From contig JAGAFR010000063.1 of assembly GCA_017612555.1 (NCBI GenBank), forward strand, positions 1 to 51,065: 51,065 bases of DNA, in the 5' to 3' direction. Position numbers and translations under genes: made by a program. This document shows, piece by piece, positions 26,793-34,078 of this stretch; position 1 is the stretch's first letter; every line of letters begins with the position of its first letter. The notes below the pieces were generated by a model that was given only the letters and a program-made list of their open reading frames with translations, did no database searches and was not told where the DNA came from. Source of the stretch: Lachnospiraceae bacterium (GTDB lineage: Bacteria; Bacillota; Clostridia; Lachnospirales; Lachnospiraceae).

Positions 26793-26819
26793 TAAACATT
26801 TTTCATGTTTTACCGATAT
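26793..26819 (+). promoter_or_regulatory. SigD (sigma-28)-like promoter
   Basis: TAAA and CCGATAT are separated by 16 bases, fitting the flagellar sigma-D consensus of Firmicutes (TAAA-N15/16-CCGATAT). An inverted repeat TAAACAT/ATGTTTTA lies between the boxes. It precedes a structured leader and the EF-hand protein gene. Confidence 0.65.
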
Positions 26820-26820
26820 A

Positions 26821-26942
26821 ACAGATAGAAGATGATGCATCACGCATTATCTGTGTCCGTATTTAGTGGACGCACTGTCACGACAGCATGGAGGGGCAAC
26901 CAGGGGGAACGGATTCTCTTTATGAAGATCCGTTCTTTTTTT
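26821..26942 (+). ncRNA. Structured leader or small RNA ending in an intrinsic terminator
   Basis: Directly after the SigD-like promoter come a hairpin ACAGATA/TATCTGT (26821-26854) with inner ATGC/GCAT, a short stem GTCC/GGAC (26855-26871), a CTG/CAG stem, a GGGG-rich segment (26891-26907) and a perfect 8-bp terminator GAACGGAT/ATCCGTTC (26907-26935) with seven Ts. The layout is that of an attenuated or riboswitch-type leader for the gene at 26984, or of a free small RNA of about 120 nt. It does not match a riboswitch class I can name with confidence. Confidence 0.5.
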
Positions 26943-26983
26943 GTACCTTGATGCGGTGATACATTTTATGAAGGAGGGAATAT

Positions 26984-28009
26984 TTGATAATCGCAAACAG
27001 TACTATAGGAATGGAATCCGCCAGAACCTATAATTCTGTGAGCAGGTCCGGCTATCAGAGAGGAGGCAGTATAATCGCATTTCCGGGGTTACTTGATGAT
27101 GCGTGCCAGGCCGAAACAAAACAGGATGTTGAGCAAAATGCCAAAGATGACTTTGACGGTATCTTGGGCAGGATGAAGGCATTTGCCAAAAGCGGTCAGC
27201 TTGAAGACAAGATGCGCCGCGATGCGATGAACAGGATCAGGGTTGAGTGTATCCAGTTCCTGCTCTATATGCTCTTTGGGGCAAAGGGGCAGAGCGATAC
27301 GGCTCTGTCGACAGCCGGTTCTTCGGGAGAAAATCAGGTAGTGTCGGCTGTTACCGAAAGCTACCAATACTACCACTCCGAAAGCGAAGAGACAAGCTTT
27401 ACCACAACGGGATGCGTTGAGACTTCGGACGGACGCAGGCTGGAGTTCAATCTTGATCTGACAATGAGCAGGAGCTTTACCGAGTACTATGAGCGTAATG
27501 TTACGACAATGAAAACATTTACGGATCCGCTCGTGATCAATCTTGACTCTCCCATTGCGGAGGTATCGGATGTCAAGATAAGGTTCGATCTTGACTGTGA
27601 TGGGGAAGAAGAGGAGATAAGTCACCTTAATTCTTCAAGCGGATATCTTGCTCTTGATCTTAACGGAGACGGTGTTATAAACGACGGAAGTGAATTGTTC
27701 GGCACTTCTTCGGGTGACGGTTTTGCCGATCTGTCCCGGTATGATCTTGACAAAAACGGATGGATCGACGAAGCGGATGAGGTATTTGATAAGCTTGTCA
27801 TCGCGTTCATAAAAGAAGACGGCAGTCAGGAACTCGTAAAGTTAAAAGACAGAGATGTAGGCGCTATCTGTACGGGCAGTGCATCTACCGATTTTTCCTT
27901 AAATGATCTGTCGAGCAATGAGACGAGGGCACGTATAAGACGTACGGGAATCTTCCTGTATGAGAGCGGGATGATGGGTACGATCCAGCATCTCGATCTG
28001 GCAAAATGA
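26984..28009 (+). CDS. EF-hand-containing protein, probably flagella- or surface-linked
   Basis: The 341-residue protein has no signal peptide or membrane helix. The C-terminal half contains EF-hand/dockerin-like calcium loops DLNGDGVINDGSE (about 225-237) and DLDKNGWIDEADE (about 250-262). The N-terminal half is Ser/Thr-rich with a helical stretch (about 40-100). The start is TTG 26984, behind a perfect AAGGAGGG. It follows a SigD-like promoter and a terminator-bearing leader, so expression probably goes with motility genes. The function is unknown. Confidence 0.8.
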   Translation: MIIANSTIGMESARTYNSVSRSGYQRGGSIIAFPGLLDDACQAETKQDVEQNAKDDFDGILGRMKAFAKSGQLEDKMRRDAMNRIRVECIQFLLYMLFGAKGQSDTALSTAGSSGENQVVSAVTESYQYYHSESEETSFTTTGCVETSDGRRLEFNLDLTMSRSFTEYYERNVTTMKTFTDPLVINLDSPIAEVSDVKIRFDLDCDGEEEEISHLNSSSGYLALDLNGDGVINDGSELFGTSSGDGFADLSRYDLDKNGWIDEADEVFDKLVIAFIKEDGSQELVKLKDRDVGAICTGSASTDFSLNDLSSNETRARIRRTGIFLYESGMMGTIQHLDLAK

Positions 28010-28010
28010 C

Positions 28011-28039
28011 TTGGTAGCCCCTGTTGTTTATGGTATAAT
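28011..28039 (+). promoter_or_regulatory. Promoter of the small alarmone synthetase gene
   Basis: TTGGTA and TATAAT are 17 bases apart with an extended TGG before the -10 box. It begins immediately after the EF-hand gene stop. Confidence 0.8.
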
Positions 28040-28061
28040 CAGATCACGGGGGTAAGATTAT

Positions 28062-28718
28062 TTGGAAGTTGATTTTAACAGTAAAGAGCAGGATATAACG
28101 TGGGAGGAGATCATCCTTCTTCACAATTCCGCTCTTAAGGAAATAGGGACAAAGCTGGAGATACTTAATGATGAATTCCAGCATATCCATCAGTATAATC
28201 CCATAGAGCATATTAAGTCGCGTATCAAGTCGCCCGAATCCATTGTCAGAAAGCTTAAGAAAAAAGGATACGAGGTGACTCTTGAGAATATGGTCAAATA
28301 TGTGAACGATATTGCGGGCATACGTATCATCTGTTCGTTCACATCAGACATTTACCAGATCGCCAACATGCTGCGTAAGCAAAATGATATCAAGGTGCTG
28401 GCTACCAAGGATTATATTGAGAACCCGAAAGAGAGCGGGTACAAGAGTTATCATATGCTCGTCAGTATCCCTATCTATCTGTCGGATTCTGTTGTGGAAA
28501 CCAAAGTTGAGATACAGATCAGGACTATAGCCATGGATTTCTGGGCAAGTCTGGAGCATAAGATGAACTACAAGTTCGAAAGCGATGCTCCCGAAGAGAT
28601 CAAAAAAGAACTGTTCGAATGCGCGATGATGGTGGAGCAGCTTGATGACAGGATGCTGATAATCAATGATAAGATCCAGAGGGCAAAGAAAGAAGAGGCG
28701 ATCTGGAAGATAGTATAA
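28062..28718 (+). CDS. Small alarmone synthetase (RelQ/YjbM-like)
   Basis: The 218-residue protein carries only the RelA/SpoT synthetase domain: SRIKSPESIVRKLKKKGYEV, then DIAGIRIICSF, YKSYHMLVSIP, VEIQIRTIAMDFWASLEHKM. There is no HD hydrolase, TGS or ACT domain. Such proteins make (p)ppGpp from GTP or GDP under envelope or nutrient stress. The start is TTG 28062; in-frame ATGs come too late. It is a single-gene unit with its own promoter and a 3' hairpin. Confidence 0.92.
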   Translation: MEVDFNSKEQDITWEEIILLHNSALKEIGTKLEILNDEFQHIHQYNPIEHIKSRIKSPESIVRKLKKKGYEVTLENMVKYVNDIAGIRIICSFTSDIYQIANMLRKQNDIKVLATKDYIENPKESGYKSYHMLVSIPIYLSDSVVETKVEIQIRTIAMDFWASLEHKMNYKFESDAPEEIKKELFECAMMVEQLDDRMLIINDKIQRAKKEEAIWKIV

Positions 28719-28727
28719 AATGAGGAG

Positions 28728-28760
28728 TGGCCAGGTGGATGAGAGTCACCTGGCCAATAT
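28728..28760 (+). terminator. Hairpin after the alarmone synthetase gene
   Basis: TGGCCAGGTG (28728-28737) pairs with CACCTGGCCA (28747-28756). There is no strong T run, so it may be a weak terminator or a stabiliser. Confidence 0.65.
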
Positions 28761-28830
28761 TATGAAAAAATACATCTGGTTGTTTGGAGAATCCTCTCCA
28801 TTGGAGATATTGTTAATATACCATCGCTTT

Positions 28831-28863
28831 ATGAACAAATTATGAACAAACAATGAACATATA
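28831..28863 (+). promoter_or_regulatory. Triple direct repeat ATGAACAAA with 11-bp period, site 2
   Basis: Copies start at 28831, 28842 and 28853 (the third reads ATGAACATA). The unit and period match site 1 at 17780. It lies about 80 bases upstream of the -35 box of the coiled-coil protein gene. Confidence 0.55.
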
Positions 28864-28942
28864 GTAAATGTTTCTAAACAAACCCAAGAAACAGGCAAGG
28901 GATTTGTAGATAATGCACAATACATTTGCTCGCGCGCATATA

Positions 28943-28971
28943 TTGTGTTTTTTTGTGAAAAATGGTAAAAT
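28943..28971 (+). promoter_or_regulatory. Promoter of the coiled-coil/M23 peptidase genes
   Basis: TTGTGT and TAAAAT are 17 bases apart, about 50 bases before ATG 29022. The rest of the 300-base gap is AT-rich and holds the triple ATGAACAAA repeat; I see no gene in it. Confidence 0.6.
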
Positions 28972-29021
28972 TATGCACGATATTTGGTGTTTGATCAACA
29001 ATGATCATCATGGAGGTTGAA

Positions 29022-29978
29022 ATGGACGGATTTAGAGAGAGACTTGGGGGAAGATACGATCGTTCGGGTATGAGAGGCTCGGGATATGAACGCCAGGCGC
29101 CGGAAGATCGTTATGAAAGCGACAGATTTGAAAGGACTCCGAGAAGAAATGCTCCCGAAGGAGTTTCAAGAGATGAGATAAATGAATCGGTTAACGAAGC
29201 GATAACAAAGAGCAACAGAGAACAGCTTAATGTCATTGCGGATTTCTTTGATGAAGCCAAGGCAGACAGGATGGAATCCGAGAGAGCTATCATTGATGCC
29301 ATTTCACACAGCATAAATGATGCTTCCGCTGCACCTTCGCGTCGTGAACCTGCCGCACCCATTGCGGTTGTGGACGAGGCAAATGCCGAGACGCTTGCAA
29401 GGATAGAGAGGATAGCCGGTCAGAATGCCGAAGTTCTCTCTGAGAGCAATGAAATGCTCGTCAGGAATGTTGAGAGCCTCAGATCCAATGCGGAAGTATT
29501 GAATGAGTTAAAGAATTCATCATCCGAGCTCTCAGACAGGATCACAAGGAGCCTGCAGGAACTGTCAGCCAACCAGGCACCTCAGATGCAGGATCTTACG
29601 GTTGATTTTTCAAACGAAAAGAATGAGATCATCGGAGCCATTGGAGACAACAGGGCGATACTGAACATGATCCGCCAGGATGTTCTTAACGGCTTTGCCA
29701 AGAACTCCGAAGAGGAAGAGGAAGGTACGCCGACTCCGTTTACTGCCGAAGATGCGGAAAAGCTATATAAAGAACTTGAGGATCATGTACATAAGGAATG
29801 CGTAAAGTGCTACAGAAATGTTCAGTCGGCTCTTGCCGAGCAGAATACCGAAGAGAGTAACGGTCTTTCCAAGTCGGTTTCGGGACTTCGTATAATGGTA
29901 CTGGTAACGCTCATATTGAACGTTGTATCACTTATACTTTACATACTTTACGATGTTTTGGGTATTTTATCTTTCTGA
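29022..29978 (+). CDS. Tail-anchored coiled-coil protein
   Basis: The 318-residue protein has an N-terminal Arg/Gly-rich low-complexity stretch (about 5-50), long heptad-like helices (about 55-220), an acidic EEEEEG patch, a further helix with a HKECVKC motif, and one C-terminal membrane helix (about 290-312), so most of it lies in the cytoplasm. ATG 29022 behind GGAGG is chosen over ATG 29001. The next gene, an M23 peptidase, starts 11 bases later. A role in positioning or controlling the cell-wall peptidase is inferred only from this pairing. I recognise no family. Confidence 0.75.
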   Translation: MDGFRERLGGRYDRSGMRGSGYERQAPEDRYESDRFERTPRRNAPEGVSRDEINESVNEAITKSNREQLNVIADFFDEAKADRMESERAIIDAISHSINDASAAPSRREPAAPIAVVDEANAETLARIERIAGQNAEVLSESNEMLVRNVESLRSNAEVLNELKNSSSELSDRITRSLQELSANQAPQMQDLTVDFSNEKNEIIGAIGDNRAILNMIRQDVLNGFAKNSEEEEEGTPTPFTAEDAEKLYKELEDHVHKECVKCYRNVQSALAEQNTEESNGLSKSVSGLRIMVLVTLILNVVSLILYILYDVLGILSF

Positions 29979-29989
29979 TCTGATCTGCA

Positions 29990-31564
29990 ATGAGTTTTTT
30001 TACCAAGTACGTTAATATCATCAAATACTCACACTATTTAGCAATGCTGGGTACAGCATTGCTAATTTTTGTAATTGCGCCGGGGATCACACGGATAGAG
30101 GACACCGGAAGCAATATGGTCAGTGTCTTCATTAACGGAACACAGGTTGGAACGGTCAAGGATTCTTCAGAGGTTGACAGCATGATACTGGAAGCAAGAA
30201 GGAGGATCGCTGCGGAAAGCAGCGGTCTTGTGCTCGTCAACTCGGAAGTGGTGCTGTCAGGTTCGACGGATGTTGTGGGATCGGTAGATGACCGTGAAAC
30301 GATTGTGAACAATATCTATGAGGTCTTTCGCGAAAGCGTCATGAAGACCAAGCAGCCTGCCTACGAAGTCAAGATAAACGATTTTACCGTTAATCTTAAG
30401 AGCATTGAAGAAGTCATAGCCCTTCTTAACGCTTCCAAGGAGGAATACGATCCGGATTCCGAATGGAAAGTGTGGATGGTGACCGATAACACGCGGGAAC
30501 TTAATGTGTTGACGACCAAGATAGAGAGGGTTTCCAAACAGGAAGAAGAGAATGAAAAGACTTCGGTCTTTCCCGTAGGGGGAGCTCTTCTGAGAATGGA
30601 AGAGATCTATGAATCGGCATATAACGATAACGCTGAGGACCAGTATGAATTCGGCGTTAGGAACATTGATTTTGATGAAAATGTGGAAGTGGTCCAGGCG
30701 TACGTTGACGGTAACAAGATCAGTTCTCTTGAGGATGCGATAGAGGCTGTGACCAAAACAAGCCAAAAGAGTAAAAAGTACGAAGTCGTGGCAGGGGATA
30801 CGCTCGGAGCCATCGCACAAAAGAATGATATGTCCATCGCAGACATAATAAAGCTTAATTCAGCAAGCATCCCGGATGAAAAAGCAACACTTCGTGTCGG
30901 AGACGAGATAACCATTTCATCACCCGAGCCCGAGCTTTCCGTTGTGAGGACTGAGAGAAGGTATTACGAGGAGAATTATGATGCCGACGTCATCTACATA
31001 GATGAAGACAGCTGGTATACGAACCATACGGAAGTCCTGCAGCAGCCGGTGACCGGATACCGAAAGGTCGTTGCCGACATAACATACAGAAACGCGGAAC
31101 TGACAAATACCGATATCCTGTATGAGAATGTTACGGTCAAGGCTGTCGCCAAGATAGTAAAGAGAGGAACGAAGACCCCGCCTACATATATACATCCTGT
31201 GTGGGGAAGGTTATCATCGGGATTCGGAGCGAGAAAGGCTCCGAAAAAGGGAGCCAGCACGTATCATAGGGGTGTTGACTTTGCGGTTCCTATCGGTACA
31301 GCCGTTATGGCGTCCTGCGGCGGAACGGTAACAAGGGCCGGTTGGGGAAGCGGATACGGATACTGCGTATATATACAGCATCCGGACGGAAGGAGTACCA
31401 GATACGGACACCTCAGTAAAGTCCTGGTCAAGGTGGGACAGACCGTGTCACAGGGTCAGAAGATCGCTCTTAGCGGTAATACCGGCGTATCCACGGGACC
31501 TCACCTTCATTTTGAGATACTGATAGGCGGTTCACAAGTAAATCCGCTCAAATATTTGCAATGA
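29990..31564 (+). CDS. LysM-G5-M23 peptidoglycan peptidase
   Basis: The 524-residue exported protein has a membrane anchor or signal at about 15-32, an N-terminal region of about 220 residues, a LysM domain (about 262-305, YEVVAGDTLGAIAQ), a G5 domain (about 308-385) and a C-terminal M23 metallopeptidase (about 400-520). The zinc ligands are intact (YHRGVDFA and GPHLHFEI). It should cut peptide cross-links in peptidoglycan. A canonical terminator-like hairpin lies within codons about 17-27. It is likely co-transcribed with the coiled-coil gene. Confidence 0.93.
   Translation: MSFFTKYVNIIKYSHYLAMLGTALLIFVIAPGITRIEDTGSNMVSVFINGTQVGTVKDSSEVDSMILEARRRIAAESSGLVLVNSEVVLSGSTDVVGSVDDRETIVNNIYEVFRESVMKTKQPAYEVKINDFTVNLKSIEEVIALLNASKEEYDPDSEWKVWMVTDNTRELNVLTTKIERVSKQEEENEKTSVFPVGGALLRMEEIYESAYNDNAEDQYEFGVRNIDFDENVEVVQAYVDGNKISSLEDAIEAVTKTSQKSKKYEVVAGDTLGAIAQKNDMSIADIIKLNSASIPDEKATLRVGDEITISSPEPELSVVRTERRYYEENYDADVIYIDEDSWYTNHTEVLQQPVTGYRKVVADITYRNAELTNTDILYENVTVKAVAKIVKRGTKTPPTYIHPVWGRLSSGFGARKAPKKGASTYHRGVDFAVPIGTAVMASCGGTVTRAGWGSGYGYCVYIQHPDGRSTRYGHLSKVLVKVGQTVSQGQKIALSGNTGVSTGPHLHFEILIGGSQVNPLKYLQ
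30038..30070 (+). terminator. Terminator-like hairpin inside the M23 peptidase coding start
   Basis: A perfect 11-bp stem TTAGCAATGCT/AGCATTGCTAA with loop GGGTAC is followed by TTTTTG. It encodes part of the membrane segment of the peptidase. Its form is that of a working intrinsic terminator, so it could attenuate the gene when translation is slow. Confidence 0.65.
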
Positions 31565-31608
31565 TCGCTGTAAGATTTGTTAATAATCTCCGAAAAAATG
31601 CATAAATA

Positions 31609-31637
31609 TTGCATCGTATATTTGGGGGTATTATAAT
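31609..31637 (+). promoter_or_regulatory. Promoter of murA
   Basis: TTGCAT and TATAAT are 17 bases apart, about 45 bases upstream of the TTG start of murA. Confidence 0.8.
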
Positions 31638-31681
31638 TATTCTAATATGTTCGGATACAGAATAAAGCAGAGGAACAAGAG

Positions 31682-32974
31682 TTGGAGCAGTATATTGTAA
31701 AGGGCGGCAACCCCCTGGTCGGGGAAGTCGAGATCGGAGGCGCCAAGAACGCGGCGCTTGGTATTCTCGCGGCTTCCGTTATGACAAGCGAGCCCGTGAC
31801 AATTGAAAATCTTCCTGATGTTAGGGATACGGCCGTACTGATCCAGGCTATGGAGAGCATCGGAACGAAGATCACGCGCATTGACAGGCATACGGTAATG
31901 GTCAATGCTTCAAATATAGACTCTATGACCATCGACGATGGTTATATCAAGAAGATCAGAGCATCATATTATATGCTGGGATCCCTTCTCGGAAGGTTCG
32001 GGACCGCTCAGGTTGCTCTTCCGGGCGGATGTAATATCGGAAGTCGTCCGATAGACCAGCATCTGAAGGGATTCAGGGCTCTCGGAGCCAAGGTGGAAGT
32101 ATCAAGAGGTATGATCTCCGCTCAGACAGATGCACTGGTAGGCAATCATATATACATGGATGTGGTTACGGTCGGCGCGACCATCAATGTCATGCTGGCG
32201 GCGACCCTTGCAGTAGGAAAGACGATAATAGAGAATGCAGCCAAGGAGCCGCATGTCGTTGATGTAGCGAATTTCTTAAACAGCATGGGCGCCAATATAA
32301 AGGGCGCAGGTACCGATGTTATAAGGATAAAAGGAGTTGAGAGGCTTCACGGAACGACTTATTCGATAATCCCCGATCAGATCGAAGCCGGAACGTTCAT
32401 GTTTGCGGCGGCCATCACAAAGGGCGATGTGATGATCAGAAATGTCATCCCCAAGCACCTGGAATCAATAAGTGCAAAGCTTATAGAGATCGGGTGTGAG
32501 ATAGAAGAATTTGACGACTGTCTTCGTGTTGTTGCACCGAGGAGGCTTTCCAATACACAGGTCAAGACTCTGCCGTATCCCGGATTTCCTACCGATATGC
32601 AACCGCAGATAGCGACTACACTTGCACTTTCAGAGGGTATCAGTATAGTTACAGAGAGCATATTTGAGAACAGGTTTAAGTATGTTGGAGAACTCCTTCG
32701 AATGGGAGCCAATATCAAGGTTGAGGGTAATACGGCGATAATCGAAGGAGTCGACGGATTTACCGGGGCGATGATCTCGGCGCCGGATCTTCGTGCGGGA
32801 GCGGCACTTGTTCTTGCCGCACTTGTTGCAGACGGCTTTACAACCATAGATGATATCAAGTATATTGAAAGGGGTTACGAAGATTTCCCTGAGAAGATGA
32901 GGCAGCTCGGAGCCTGCATCGAAAAGGTTGAAACGGATAGGGACATTCAGAAGTTCAAGTTAAAGGTGGGATGA
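31682..32974 (+). CDS. murA: UDP-N-acetylglucosamine 1-carboxyvinyltransferase
   Basis: The 430-residue EPSP-synthase-fold enzyme carries out the first committed step of peptidoglycan synthesis. It has the N-terminal substrate motif GEVEIGGAKNAAL and the catalytic loop ALPGGCNIGSRPIDQH, which holds the reactive Cys that fosfomycin attacks. The start is TTG 31682, behind GAGGAACA. The length is standard. An HD-GYP gene follows within 20 bases. Confidence 0.96.
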   Translation: MEQYIVKGGNPLVGEVEIGGAKNAALGILAASVMTSEPVTIENLPDVRDTAVLIQAMESIGTKITRIDRHTVMVNASNIDSMTIDDGYIKKIRASYYMLGSLLGRFGTAQVALPGGCNIGSRPIDQHLKGFRALGAKVEVSRGMISAQTDALVGNHIYMDVVTVGATINVMLAATLAVGKTIIENAAKEPHVVDVANFLNSMGANIKGAGTDVIRIKGVERLHGTTYSIIPDQIEAGTFMFAAAITKGDVMIRNVIPKHLESISAKLIEIGCEIEEFDDCLRVVAPRRLSNTQVKTLPYPGFPTDMQPQIATTLALSEGISIVTESIFENRFKYVGELLRMGANIKVEGNTAIIEGVDGFTGAMISAPDLRAGAALVLAALVADGFTTIDDIKYIERGYEDFPEKMRQLGACIEKVETDRDIQKFKLKVG

Positions 32975-32992
32975 TCCCATAGGAGAAGGTTT

Positions 32993-34078
32993 GTGAAGAG
33001 GGTACGGGTTTCAGACCTCCGCCCCGGAATGAAAACGGCGGAGGATGTTTTATCTTACAATAATCAGATGATCGTACCAAAGGGTTCAACGCTTGATGAT
33101 AAGATGATCACGCGTCTTGAATTCTATTCGGTTCTTGCGGTCCGCATAATGGATGAAGCAGAGGATACTCCCGAACCCGTAAGCGGTGAGATCGCAGAAA
33201 ATTCCGCATATTCCCAAAAAGTCAAAAACAGTAAACAATTCAAAAAATTCGAAGAATCATTTCTTGCGACAACAGAGAGTTTCAAAGATAATCTTAAGAA
33301 TATCGCCGAGCTTGGCGGTGAGATAGACGGCGTACAAATGGTCAAAAGCGTTACCGATCTGATCACGGAGGATATGACCGGACTCAGCGTGTTTGACATG
33401 CTCCATAACATGAGGCAGTACGATGATTTTACATATATGCATTCAATGAACGTTGCACTTATATGTAATGTTTTCGGCAAGTGGCTTGGCATGCCGTCAA
33501 ATGAAGTGGACATACTGACGCTTGGGGCGCTCCTTCATGATATAGGTAAGCTCAAGATCCCCGATACGATAATAAGAAAGCCCGACAAGCTGTCTCCGGC
33601 AGAGTACAACATCATCAAGACACATTCTCTTCAGGGCTATAATATCCTCAAAGATAAGAACATCGATGACAACGTCAAGCAGTGCGCGCTCATGCATCAT
33701 GAGAGATGTGACGGATCCGGATATCCGCTGGGACTTACCGCAGATAAGATCAATTCGTATGCCAAGATCGTATCGATCGCTGACGTATATGATGCGATGA
33801 CGGCTGCAAGAGTGTATCGCGGACCTTTGTGTCCGTTCAAGGTTATCAGTATTTTTGAGTCCGAAGGTCTTCAGAAGTACGATGGCCATTACATCCTTAC
33901 ATTTCTCGAACATGTCGCAACAACATATATGAACAACAGAGTTCGTCTTAATAACGGTTTGGAAGGCGATGTGATATTCATGAACAGGAATCAGTATTCC
34001 AAACCGATGCTGCAGTGTGGAGACAGATTCATCGATCTGTCAAGGGAGCCTGAACTGTACATAGAGACTTTTGTTTGA
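32993..34078 (+). CDS. HD-GYP domain phosphodiesterase (probable c-di-GMP hydrolase)
   Basis: The 361-residue protein has an N-terminal region of about 130 residues resembling the DUF3391-type domain that precedes many HD-GYPs. The HD-GYP domain has LLHDIGKLKIPD, the downstream metal histidines in MHHERCDGSGYP, and SIADVYDAMTA, so the catalytic set looks complete. It probably degrades c-di-GMP, and it is the only likely c-di-GMP hydrolase in the window. The start is GTG 32993, behind AGGAGAAGG. The stop overlaps the LicD-fusion start by 1 base (TGATG). Confidence 0.92.
   Translation: MKRVRVSDLRPGMKTAEDVLSYNNQMIVPKGSTLDDKMITRLEFYSVLAVRIMDEAEDTPEPVSGEIAENSAYSQKVKNSKQFKKFEESFLATTESFKDNLKNIAELGGEIDGVQMVKSVTDLITEDMTGLSVFDMLHNMRQYDDFTYMHSMNVALICNVFGKWLGMPSNEVDILTLGALLHDIGKLKIPDTIIRKPDKLSPAEYNIIKTHSLQGYNILKDKNIDDNVKQCALMHHERCDGSGYPLGLTADKINSYAKIVSIADVYDAMTAARVYRGPLCPFKVISIFESEGLQKYDGHYILTFLEHVATTYMNNRVRLNNGLEGDVIFMNRNQYSKPMLQCGDRFIDLSREPELYIETFV

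Noticed and set aside
26840-26935. Class-I c-di-GMP riboswitch in the leader at 26.8 kb
   Set aside because: Short pieces (ACGCA, GGACGCA, AGC-GGGG-AACC) resemble the class, but the GGGCAAACC segment, the GAAA tetraloop and its receptor are not in place. I report only a structured leader.
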